A stretch of 14,139 bases of DNA from assembly GCA_023436305.1 (NCBI GenBank), contig JAEZJQ010000115.1, positions 1 through 14,139 of the forward strand. The letters are read 5' to 3'. Of this stretch, positions 7,187 to 14,087 are shown in pieces. The translations under genes and the position numbers were made by a program. The stretch is from Bacillota bacterium (GTDB lineage Bacteria > Bacillota > UBA4882 > UBA8346). Positions within the stretch are counted from its first letter, which is position 1, and each line of letters opens with the position of its first letter. The notes beneath the pieces were generated by a model. That model had not been told where the DNA came from. It did no database searches and saw only the letters and a program-made list of their open reading frames with translations.

Positions 7187-8443
7187 ATGGATACCGGAAA
7201 AACTCTCACCCAGTTAAATAATTTAATCCGGCATTGCCAAAATACTCCTTTTTACCGGGACCGCTTACCCCTTGTTCCGTTACAATCCCTGGAAGACTTC
7301 CGGTGTATTCCTTTGATGACCCAAGAAGATTTGCGCAATAACTCCCCCTTCGGTATGATTTGCGTGCCCGAAACCCAGTTGTTTCAATATCACGAGTCAT
7401 TTGGAACCACCGGCACTCCATTCTCGGTATGGCTGACTCAGGAAGATTATGAAACCAATGCCGCGGAATTGTCGGATTGGGGAGTGTGTTTTCACTCCCG
7501 CGATATTGTAATGGTCCGGTTTCCGTATTCGATTTCGGCCATTGCGCATACGATTACAACCACGGCGCAACTTCGGGGATCCTGCGTGATTCCCGCCGGA
7601 GCCCGCTCAAAGGTCAGCCCTTTTCCACGGGTGGTTAATATGTTACAGAAATTAAAAGTAACGGTCTTGGCCTGTCTGCCTTTGCAAGTGTTATTGATTG
7701 CCGAAACCGCCGAATTAATGGGATTCGATCCGAAAAAGGATTTCCCGGATTTGCGGGCGATCTGTACCGCCGGGGAGACCCTGGCGCCGGGACGGCGAAA
7801 AACCTTGGAGAGTATTTGGAGCGTACCGGTTTTTGATAATTACGGTATGACTGAATTCGGGGTAGCGGTGGTGGATTGCCAATACCAGCAACCCCATCCA
7901 CAGGAAGATTATTTTTACTTTGAAATTCTGCGGGAAGACCTGACCACCATCGCTGAACCCGGGGAGACGGGGTATCTGGTTATCACCACCTTAAAACGCC
8001 GGGGTACTCCACTGGTTCGTTACCTGACCGGAGACTTGGCCCGGTTGATTCCCGGAAACTGTGCCTGTGGAGCGATATTCTCATTGGAAGTCCGAGGCTG
8101 GGCTCAAGAAATTATAAAACTCAAAAATCGACATCTTGATCTTTGGGAAGTGGAAGAGTTGGTTGCCCGGTTACCCTGCCGTCGTTTCTGGGTCGCGGCT
8201 CCCAATCATGGGACCCTGGATATAATCGTCGAAGAGGAGCAGGCGGGAGAAACGGTAACTCCGGAACTATTGAAATCGCTTGAGCGCGCTTTTGATATAA
8301 CACTATCGGTTACGGTTGTTCCCAGGGGAACACTGTATGACCGGCAGGAATTGCTTTCCATCGGTGTCGTGGGAAAGCCGCAATACATTTATACAGCCCA
8401 GGAAATGCTTGAGCGGAAGTATCTAAAATCGGTCCGGGTCTAA
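7187..8443 (+). CDS. PaaK-like adenylate-forming enzyme, copy 2 (atypical C-terminal domain)
   Basis: A 418-aa PaaK-like enzyme, clearly the paralogue of the one at 2839-4104: the two align almost without gaps across about 400 residues, with SFGTTG (71-76), NYGMTE (218-223), RYLTGD (278-283) and CACG (292-295) at the same positions. The GRxxD hinge motif is replaced by RGWAQE (303-308), so even the arginine environment differs. The C-terminus reads GVVGKPQYIYTAQ (393-405), keeping a GK where copy 1 has GM. This may supply the catalytic lysine, but I cannot align it confidently to the canonical segment. ATG 7187 has GGAGG (7171-7175) upstream. It is followed 25 nt later by the second DHQS-II-like gene, repeating the gene order of the left arm. 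Likely activates an aryl acid; substrate unknown. Confidence 0.75.
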   Translation: MDTGKTLTQLNNLIRHCQNTPFYRDRLPLVPLQSLEDFRCIPLMTQEDLRNNSPFGMICVPETQLFQYHESFGTTGTPFSVWLTQEDYETNAAELSDWGVCFHSRDIVMVRFPYSISAIAHTITTTAQLRGSCVIPAGARSKVSPFPRVVNMLQKLKVTVLACLPLQVLLIAETAELMGFDPKKDFPDLRAICTAGETLAPGRRKTLESIWSVPVFDNYGMTEFGVAVVDCQYQQPHPQEDYFYFEILREDLTTIAEPGETGYLVITTLKRRGTPLVRYLTGDLARLIPGNCACGAIFSLEVRGWAQEIIKLKNRHLDLWEVEELVARLPCRRFWVAAPNHGTLDIIVEEEQAGETVTPELLKSLERAFDITLSVTVVPRGTLYDRQELLSIGVVGKPQYIYTAQEMLERKYLKSVRV

Positions 8444-8468
8444 TCGGGCTGTGAATGAGGTGAGAATC

Positions 8469-9575
8469 TTGGAAAGAAAACAACGGGAAATTTGGTTTGA
8501 TGGCCGGATGGTTTCGCTGGAGCAATATGATCTCTGGAGTCTGGTTAATAATTCGCAGCTGGAAAAAATACTGGTAACCCGAGAGCAACGGCTCCAAGGA
8601 CATTTTCCCCAAAAAACTCAGTTTATCACTGAAATTCGGAATATATCCGAGTTGGAGAATTTACCCCCGGGAGACGTGGTTTTTTCCGATGAACCGGAGT
8701 TGCTGGATCAAGCAAGAAATTATGGATACGGTACTTGTATTTTCTTGGCGGTGCAGCAAAAGGATTCGTTGGAACGGGCGTGCGCCGAGGCATCCAGATA
8801 CGACTATGCCATCGTCGACTTTGATTTGCCGACCAATATCCCATTGGAACTGTTTATTGCCCGATTGGAAGATGGTGATACGGTTTTATTACGACGGACC
8901 CAAACCGCCACTGAAACGGAAGTCGCCTTCGGGGTGTTGGAAAAAGGCAGTGATGGAGTCCTCTTCTCCGGAGTTGACCCCAACGAAATTATTACCGTGG
9001 CCAATATACTGAATCAAGCCTCGGAAACGGCCATCAACCTTAAACCGTTGCAGGTAACTTTAATCCGTCACATCGGGATGGGTTGGCGTAGTTGTATCGA
9101 TACCACCGGACTCATGAATCAGGAGGAAGGCATGCTGGTGGGTTCGACTTCCGCGGGCGGGATTTTGGTATGTTCGGAAACCCATTATCTGCCCTATATG
9201 AATTTACGCCCATTCCGGGTGAACGCGGGGGCTGTTCACTCCTATATCTGGATGCCGAATCATACCGCCGGATACCTGACCGAACTGGAAGCCGGCAGTA
9301 AAGTTCTCTGCGCCAATTGGAAAGGGACGGTCCGGGAGCTTACGGTGGGCCGCGTTAAAACCGAGATTCGGCCTTTGTTGTTAATCAAAGGAGAGATTGA
9401 CGGCAAAGAATTAAATGTGATTGTCCAGGATGATTGGCATATTCGCCTTATGGGGGCGGATGGCCAACCGAAAAACGCCACCATGGTAAAACCCGGTGAT
9501 GCCTTGCTGGGATATTTATGCCGGCAGGGCCGTCATGTAGGTATCAGCGTCACCGAGACCATCCTTGAACGTTAA
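8469..9575 (+). CDS. Class II 3-dehydroquinate synthase-like enzyme (GriH-type 3,4-AHBA synthase candidate), copy 2
   Basis: Paralogue of the enzyme at 1727-2842, 368 aa from the TTG at 8469. That start has GAGGTGA (8457-8463) 5 nt upstream; the GTG at 8451 has no ribosome binding site but would add six residues. Shared landmarks are EKGSDGVLFSG (158-168), EEGMLVGSTSAGG (219-231), RPFRVNAGAVHSY (247-259), VGRVKTEIRPLL (293-304) and GRHVG (354-358). The variant motifs also recur, as GMGWRSCIDT (203-212) and VQDDWHIRL (319-327), so they define this subfamily rather than decay. It lies 111 nt before the class I aldolase, the partner expected for a GriI/GriH pair, which makes this copy the better candidate for 3-amino-4-hydroxybenzoate formation. 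It is richer in GC than copy 1. Confidence 0.77.
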   Translation: MERKQREIWFDGRMVSLEQYDLWSLVNNSQLEKILVTREQRLQGHFPQKTQFITEIRNISELENLPPGDVVFSDEPELLDQARNYGYGTCIFLAVQQKDSLERACAEASRYDYAIVDFDLPTNIPLELFIARLEDGDTVLLRRTQTATETEVAFGVLEKGSDGVLFSGVDPNEIITVANILNQASETAINLKPLQVTLIRHIGMGWRSCIDTTGLMNQEEGMLVGSTSAGGILVCSETHYLPYMNLRPFRVNAGAVHSYIWMPNHTAGYLTELEAGSKVLCANWKGTVRELTVGRVKTEIRPLLLIKGEIDGKELNVIVQDDWHIRLMGADGQPKNATMVKPGDALLGYLCRQGRHVGISVTETILER

Positions 9576-9686
9576 TTGTCGCATCGTCATTCTTGATCGA
9601 TATTCTAAAACCTTTTACCCGTTTTGCAACGGATTAGGAATTAGTTTGATTGAAGCTACGCTTCGATGGGAAAGGGGGTGAAAGGC

Positions 9687-10484
9687 ATGGCGGGAAAAGA
9701 AATCCGCCTGAAACATCTATTCAAACACGGAGAACGGCTATTAATCGTTCCCATGGATCATGGTATTACCATTGGTCCGGTAATCGGCCTGGCCGATATC
9801 CGCCCCACCATCAGGGCAGTATCCGACGGCGGGGCGGATGCGGTGATTCTTCATAAAGGCCTGGCCGCACGAATCAGCGACTTACTAAGCCCGGATAGTT
9901 CCGAATTAATTTTGCATCTTTCGGCTTCCACCTCACTGGCTCCGGATCCCAACCGGAAGGAATTGGTGGCATCGGTGGAGCAGGCTATCCAGTTAGGAGC
10001 CACCGCGGTTTCCCTCCACATTAATCTCGGGTCCGCTTTTGAGCCGGAAATGCTCGATGATTTCGGAATAATTTCGGAACAATGCTGCCGTTGGGGGATG
10101 CCTTTGCTGGCCATGATGTATGTCCGGGACGGTTCCGAGGAGAATGAATATAATCCGGTAAAAATCAGGCATGCCGCCCGGGTGGCGGAAGAGTTGGGAG
10201 CGGATATCATCAAAGTAAATTATACTGGTGACCTCGAATCCTTTACCACCGTTGTCCGCGCAGTCTCCACTCCGGTGATCATTGCCGGCGGTCCGAAAAT
10301 GAATTCCACCGCCGAACTTCTGGAAATGGTCTCCGATGCAATAACAGCCGGGGCCAAAGGGGTTGCCATCGGGCGTAATATCTTTCAGAATAGCAAGCCG
10401 GTTTGGTTAACCAAGACCATTCGTCAGATAATCGACCAAAATATCCCGAAAGACAGACTGGGGGAATTTCTTCAGGATTTATAA
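9687..10484 (+). CDS. DhnA-type class I aldolase, GriI/ADH synthase-like (3,4-AHBA pathway)
   Basis: A 265-aa class I aldolase close to archaeal 2-amino-3,7-dideoxy-D-threo-hept-6-ulosonate synthase (AroA') and GriI. It is expected to condense aspartate semialdehyde with dihydroxyacetone phosphate (GriI reaction) and hand the C7 product to the DHQS-II-like enzyme. Motifs: LLIVPMDHGITIGP (18-31, Asp24 and His25), Tyr145 in AMMYVRDG, IIKVNYTGD with the Schiff-base Lys176 (174-182), IIAGGPK (198-204) and GVAIGRNIF (225-233), all typical of the family. I chose the ATG at 9687, with GGGGGTG (9674-9680) 6 nt upstream; in-frame ATG 9666 and GTG 9678 lie before or within that site. Only one aldolase is present for two DHQS-II-like enzymes. 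A fructose-bisphosphate aldolase role is less likely given the partner gene. Confidence 0.8.
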   Translation: MAGKEIRLKHLFKHGERLLIVPMDHGITIGPVIGLADIRPTIRAVSDGGADAVILHKGLAARISDLLSPDSSELILHLSASTSLAPDPNRKELVASVEQAIQLGATAVSLHINLGSAFEPEMLDDFGIISEQCCRWGMPLLAMMYVRDGSEENEYNPVKIRHAARVAEELGADIIKVNYTGDLESFTTVVRAVSTPVIIAGGPKMNSTAELLEMVSDAITAGAKGVAIGRNIFQNSKPVWLTKTIRQIIDQNIPKDRLGEFLQDL

Positions 10485-10492
10485 TTATTCTT

Positions 10493-10515
10493 CAACAGTT
10501 TTTCGCAAACTGTTG
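10493..10515. promoter_or_regulatory. Intercistronic hairpin before the 65-aa gene
   Basis: CAACAGTTT (10493-10501) pairs perfectly with AAACTGTTG (10507-10515) around a TTCGC loop, and flanking bases extend the pairing imperfectly. No T run follows, so it is not a standard terminator. It may stabilise or process the mRNA between the aldolase and the 65-aa gene. Confidence 0.4.
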
Positions 10516-10547
10516 AGGATAATGAAAACTCGGGGGGAGGTGTTTGG

Positions 10548-10745
10548 ATGACCAAGAAAAAAGTGAATAAAAATTCCAAGGCCGTTGGCCAGGCATTGGG
10601 CGCCAAAATAAAAACCATGATTCAAAACGGTGGCGACCCTCGGGAAATTCCGAATGTGATCTGGGATGTCTTGAAAGACAATGGCATTGAACTTCCCGAA
10701 AAAGCCAAACAGACTATTGAGGAATACCTACCCAAACAATCCTAA
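10548..10745 (+). CDS. Small hypothetical protein, 65 aa, paralogue of the 50-aa protein at 12811
   Basis: A small, highly charged protein with a Lys/Asn-rich start (MTKKKVNKNSK) and a predicted helical body; it has no cysteine, signal peptide or membrane segment. Its C-terminal part REIPNVIWDVLKDNGIELP (47-65 region before the KAK tail) matches the 50-aa protein at 12811-12963 in the pattern EI-x(4-5)-V/A-x-D/A-x-LK-x-x-GIE-x-P-x-K. There is no DSL-type serine, so it is not an ordinary phosphopantetheine carrier. GGGGGGAGG precedes ATG 10548 closely, predicting strong translation, and hairpins bracket the gene on both sides. Role unknown: small scaffold partner, regulator or acceptor peptide for the adenylating enzymes are all only ideas. 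Confidence 0.7.
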   Translation: MTKKKVNKNSKAVGQALGAKIKTMIQNGGDPREIPNVIWDVLKDNGIELPEKAKQTIEEYLPKQS

Positions 10746-10751
10746 ACAAAG

Positions 10752-10769
10752 GGGGGAGTAACCTCCCCC
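10752..10769 (+). terminator. GC-rich hairpin after the 65-aa gene
   Basis: GGGGGAG (10752-10758) pairs with CTCCCCC (10763-10769) around a TAAC loop, 6 nt past the stop codon of the small gene. The downstream sequence (TCTCAATTC) lacks a good T run, so it is at most a weak terminator or a 3'-end stabiliser. Confidence 0.4.
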
Positions 10770-10835
10770 TCTCAATTCACCGTTAATCCCTTATTACCAC
10801 CCTTGATCATCCCGTTTTAGAAAGGAGGATTTGAA

Positions 10836-11447
10836 GTGAGGAGACATCAGCCGAATCGTAAGAAGAATCCTTTCATTACCCGTTCATTAATCCGCCGGAA
10901 CTATAAACAAGGACGAAATAACCAGGTACCGGATGAACTTTTATCGACAATCGTTACGCTTCAAAAGCAAGGGATTGAGGGCGATCACAATGCTGTTCAA
11001 AAGGCTTTTGATATATTGGAAGAAATCAGGCGCCTCTACCCCACCAATCATCTGGTGGAAGCCTATTACGGAAGCGTTTTGACTTTGCTGGGCCGTGATG
11101 CGCTGGAGCCCATGGAACGGTTGGAAAAAGTCCGTAATGGTCTTAAATTCATGGATAATGGGGTCCAAAACGAACCGGATAATATTGATATTCGAATTAT
11201 TCGAGGGTATGTTTGCTTGCGTTTACCGGAAGTATTTTTTCATCGTACCCAAACCGCGGTGGACGACTTCACCTATATCATCACCCGTTATGAGACGGAG
11301 CCGAATATTATTTCAGACACTTTTTACCGGCAAATTTTACGTGATTTGAAGCAAGCCTATCGGACACTGGGCCGTGAGCCGGATGCGAATTCCATTCAAC
11401 AAAAAATAGATCTTCAAGCCGGTTATGAGGGAGGGGAATCATCATGA
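10836..11447 (+). CDS. Single-module TPR-like protein
   Basis: A 203-aa protein with a basic N-terminal tail (residues 1-30) followed by one copy (about 33-190) of the module repeated three times in the protein at 4719-6383. Landmarks are EAYYGSVLTLLGRD (75-88), NEPDNIDIRIIRG (112-124), LPEVFFHRT (130-138) and AVDDF (141-145). It resembles modules 1 and 3 more than module 2. Start is GTG 10836, with AAAGGAGGAT (10821-10830) well placed upstream. Its stop overlaps the start of the third adenylating enzyme by ATGA, so the two are translationally coupled and probably work as partners. No enzymatic motif is seen; a protein-binding role is inferred. Confidence 0.72.
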   Translation: MRRHQPNRKKNPFITRSLIRRNYKQGRNNQVPDELLSTIVTLQKQGIEGDHNAVQKAFDILEEIRRLYPTNHLVEAYYGSVLTLLGRDALEPMERLEKVRNGLKFMDNGVQNEPDNIDIRIIRGYVCLRLPEVFFHRTQTAVDDFTYIITRYETEPNIISDTFYRQILRDLKQAYRTLGREPDANSIQQKIDLQAGYEGGESS

Positions 11448-12778
11448 GTTCCCGCTTTGAGAAAAAACTGCGCAAAGTGGCCAGACCCCCTGTTTTAGAA
11501 AACTATTTTTTTATCGAGGATGAGTTTCCGGAGAATATGTCTCCTATTAAATTACGGGAATTTCAACGCGAATCTTTGGAAGCCATTATCCGCCGCGCTT
11601 ATGAAAACTCACCGTTCTATCAGCGCAAGCTAACGGAGGCCAGGGTCTCTCCCGGAGATTTTCAGGAAATTGAAGACCTGGAACACTTTCCTTTTACCAC
11701 CAAGGATGACCTGCGGGGTAAACCCTGGGAGCTGGTTGCTTGTGACAGGAAAGATATTGCTTTGGTTCAGGTTTCCACCGGAACCACCGGCGGTGAAGAG
11801 ATATATATCATGTATTCCTGGAATGATTTCTATTTGCATGATCTGGCTCCCGGATATCCCTCGCTGGTCCCGGTGGAGTCTGGAGATATTTGTTTTGTTG
11901 CTTTACCCTACGAAATGAGCTCAGCGGGGCTTGCTTTCCACAAGACATTTATGGAAGGATGCGGGGCAACTGTTATCCCGGCCGGAAAAGGAGGGGCTTA
12001 TTCCACTCCCGCCAAATCGGTGAAAATGTTGCGCGACCTCCACCCCAACATTATCATCACCACGCCATCCTGGGCGGCATACTTAGCGGAAGCGGCCGAG
12101 GAGGAAGATTTCGATCTTACCGGTCTGCAACTTAAAAAAATGTGGCTTACCGGCGAAGGATGTTCTCCGGCTTTTCGGGAACGGATGGAACATCTCTGGG
12201 GAACAGTGGCCAACTTTTATTATGGTTCCCTGGAATGCGGTTGTATCGGCATTGAATGCGATGGGCATGACGGTTACCATATCACTCAAGGCCATATCCT
12301 GGTTGAGATCGTTGACCCCAAAACCGGCAAAGTCCTGGAACCCGGTGAGATCGGGGAGATTGTGGTGACATGCTTATTGCGTTACGATACACCCATTTTG
12401 CGCTATCGAACCCAAGATTTGGGATACATTGAGACGGAGTCTTGCGATTGTGGCGTATTAATGCCCCGCATCGTTTTACGCGGCAGATTGGTAGACCAGA
12501 TTGTAATTCAAGGGATTGGGTTTTCTCCGTATTATCTGGAAGAGTTCCTGATGCGCCTGCCAGAGGTGGGAAATTGGTTTCAATTTGTTCTTGATAAAGA
12601 GAATCCCGATTTGTTAATCATCTGCTGTGAATTGGCCCCGGGAATCAACCCCTCGGCGGAACTTGCGGAAATTTTGGCCAGTAAAATGGAGTACGGAACC
12701 GGAATTGCCTGCCGGTTTGAATTTGTCGCCAAGTTACCCCGCCCCAGCGGTAAAACCATCCGGGTTGTTCACCGGTAA
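11444..12778 (+). CDS. PaaK-like adenylate-forming enzyme, copy 3 (canonical C-terminal lysine motif)
   Basis: A 444-aa phenylacetate-CoA-ligase-type enzyme, only distantly related to the other two. Motifs: STGTTGG (111-117), YYGSLECG (259-266, in place of the usual YGxTE), YRTQD (321-325), CDCG (334-337), GRLVD (347-351) and LPRPSGKTIR (431-440) with a normal catalytic lysine at 437. It therefore keeps the hinge Asp and A10 lysine that copies 1 and 2 have altered, and is the enzyme most likely to carry out a full adenylation/transfer cycle. ATG 11444 overlaps the stop of the single-module TPR-like gene. The 50-aa gene follows after 32 nt. Likely substrate is an aryl acid from the AHBA or 4-hydroxybenzoate branch, but CoA ligase and direct amide ligase activities cannot be told apart from sequence. 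Confidence 0.78.
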   Translation: MSSRFEKKLRKVARPPVLENYFFIEDEFPENMSPIKLREFQRESLEAIIRRAYENSPFYQRKLTEARVSPGDFQEIEDLEHFPFTTKDDLRGKPWELVACDRKDIALVQVSTGTTGGEEIYIMYSWNDFYLHDLAPGYPSLVPVESGDICFVALPYEMSSAGLAFHKTFMEGCGATVIPAGKGGAYSTPAKSVKMLRDLHPNIIITTPSWAAYLAEAAEEEDFDLTGLQLKKMWLTGEGCSPAFRERMEHLWGTVANFYYGSLECGCIGIECDGHDGYHITQGHILVEIVDPKTGKVLEPGEIGEIVVTCLLRYDTPILRYRTQDLGYIETESCDCGVLMPRIVLRGRLVDQIVIQGIGFSPYYLEEFLMRLPEVGNWFQFVLDKENPDLLIICCELAPGINPSAELAEILASKMEYGTGIACRFEFVAKLPRPSGKTIRVVHR

Positions 12779-12810
12779 CCTAAAATCAGCCATGAAGGGA
12801 GGTGACCGTC

Positions 12811-12963
12811 GTGATCAAGCAAAATGTTAAACGTAAACCCGTGGAGGAGTTCGTGGAATCCGTCAAAGAAGCGGTCAAATCGACAGACGCGGCCAGTGAG
12901 ATCAAAAAAGCGGTTGATGCATTATTGAAAAGTTACGGAATCGAAACTCCGGTTAAGAAATGA
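12811..12963 (+). CDS. Small hypothetical protein, 50 aa, paralogue of the 65-aa protein at 10548
   Basis: A GTG-started frame of 50 residues with GGGAGGTGA (12797-12805) 5 nt upstream, an excellent ribosome binding site. The protein is Lys/Glu/Val-rich, predicted helical, without cysteine or signal peptide. Its end SEIKKAVDALLKSYGIETP followed by VKK lines up with REIPNVIWDVLKDNGIELP of the 65-aa protein, sharing EI, LK, GIE and P. It follows the third adenylating enzyme by 32 nt and is the last gene before the terminator. Function unknown; I do not recognise a family. Confidence 0.65.
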   Translation: MIKQNVKRKPVEEFVESVKEAVKSTDAASEIKKAVDALLKSYGIETPVKK

Positions 12964-12997
12964 AGAATATCGAAGACGCAGTATACTGCTTCTTAGT

Positions 12998-13030
12998 AAA
13001 AACCCGTTACCTGCGAAGTAACGGGTTTTT
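12998..13030. terminator. Strong bidirectional terminator closing the cluster
   Basis: AAAAACCCGTTAC (12998-13010) and GTAACGGGTTTTT (13018-13030) form a perfect 13-bp stem with a 7-base loop, with T5 on either strand. It separates the convergent right arm and the LysM gene and can end both. A second perfect palindrome GCAGTATACTGC lies just before it (12978-12989). Confidence 0.85.
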
Positions 13031-13036
13031 GGGGAT

Positions 13037-13843
13037 TTAATACATCCCTTCCGGATAATAGGTATTCTCGGTGTAATCCATATTATTAAAGACCTCAGTG
13101 GCTCTTGGCCCCATTCTCCCGGGGATGCAAATCCGCTGGCCGGGAAACAACCGGTTGAGATTGATCCCGGGATTGGCTCTTATAATCGCCTCCACCGTGA
13201 TGTTAAACCGGGTTGCCAGGTTAAACAACGTATCTCCGGCGGTAATCGTATGGAAGAAACCTCCCGGGCATCTCTCCGGGCGTGGCGGGATTGGGGGAGG
13301 GACGGGGCTAGGGGTTACCGGTATGCATATCCGCTGGCCGGCAAAAAGCCGGTTGGGATCGAGACCGGGATTGGCGCGAAGAATCGCGGCCACCGTTGTT
13401 CCATACCGGGAAGCAATCCTGAATAAAGAATCTCTGGCTGCAATAGTGTGTATAAACCCACCGGGACAAGCTGCCGGCCGCCGTTGCGGAATGCAGAGCG
13501 GCAACCCCGGCCGGATTCCTACTCCGGTTAATAAAGGATTGGCCTGCCGGAGCGCCGCTTCGGTAATACCGTATCGGGCGGCAATTGAATATAGAGTATC
13601 ACCCCGTCTGACGGTATAAATGGTACCGCTGGGGCATCTCCGGTAAGGCACCCGGATTTGCTGTCCGGCCGTAACTTCTTGGGTGATATTTACTTCAGGA
13701 TTAAGCCGGGCTATAACCTCCACCGAAGTCTCAAAGGCCCTGGCAATATTCTCAAAGTCGTCTCCGTCTTCCAGAGTTAATTCGATCTCGCCCACTGCCG
13801 AATCATATCCGGGATCATCAAAATTATCATCCGTCATCATCAT
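13037..13843 (-). CDS. Multi-LysM domain protein, probable spore-associated
   Basis: A 268-aa protein built of LysM peptidoglycan-binding domains: a divergent acidic one at about 19-66 and three typical ones at 74-119, 130-175 and 197-241. Each typical domain has a GD(T/S)L or RDSL start and an (L/I)CIP end, and is preceded by a CP(S/G)G linker. A Pro-rich spacer covers 176-190. There is no signal peptide or catalytic domain, and the start is strongly acidic, as in LysM proteins that localise to the spore cortex/coat from inside the mother cell. Three consecutive ATGs (13843, 13840, 13837) follow GAGGTGA; the second or third has the more usual spacing. A sigma-K-like promoter lies upstream, supporting expression late in sporulation. 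It is convergent to the biosynthetic cluster and probably unrelated to it. Confidence 0.85.
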   Translation of the reverse strand: MMMTDDNFDDPGYDSAVGEIELTLEDGDDFENIARAFETSVEVIARLNPEVNITQEVTAGQQIRVPYRRCPSGTIYTVRRGDTLYSIAARYGITEAALRQANPLLTGVGIRPGLPLCIPQRRPAACPGGFIHTIAARDSLFRIASRYGTTVAAILRANPGLDPNRLFAGQRICIPVTPSPVPPPIPPRPERCPGGFFHTITAGDTLFNLATRFNITVEAIIRANPGINLNRLFPGQRICIPGRMGPRATEVFNNMDYTENTYYPEGMY

Positions 13844-13892
13844 TTCACCTCATCAATGCTTTTATCAGTTGGGGGCTTAAGTCCTCCGCCAT

Positions 13893-13921
13893 TATACTAT
13901 GTCCCTATGGCATAAGGTGTT
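13893..13921 (-). promoter_or_regulatory. Sigma-K-type sporulation promoter for the LysM gene
   Basis: On the minus strand AACA is followed after exactly 16 nt by CATAGTATA, fitting the sigma-K consensus mACm-N16-CATAnnnTA at every specified position. Transcription would begin about 40 nt before the LysM start codon. The consensus is short, so chance is possible, but its position and the gene's nature agree. Confidence 0.55.
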
Positions 13922-14087
13922 AATGAATCGGTATATGCCGGAGTCCCGAAATGAAGGTTAGGATGATAGTTTTTTGATTCAAACCTTTTCAAAAGCAAAA
14001 TAATATTTTATATATATAAGTTGAATTAAATTTTTCAAACAAATCGGCCGATAATCCTTTTGAATATGATATAGAAAGGATGGGCCA

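Noticed and set aside
8310..9012. Several 60-107 aa ORFs on both strands around the second DHQS-II-like gene
   Set aside because: All overlap strongly supported genes and show no family motif or ribosome binding site.
10548..10745. 65-aa protein as an acyl or peptidyl carrier protein
   Set aside because: There is no DSL/DSx serine for phosphopantetheine, and the length and charge do not fit.
13098..13619. 173-aa plus-strand ORF
   Set aside because: It is antisense to the LysM repeats; its own apparent repeats only mirror those domains.
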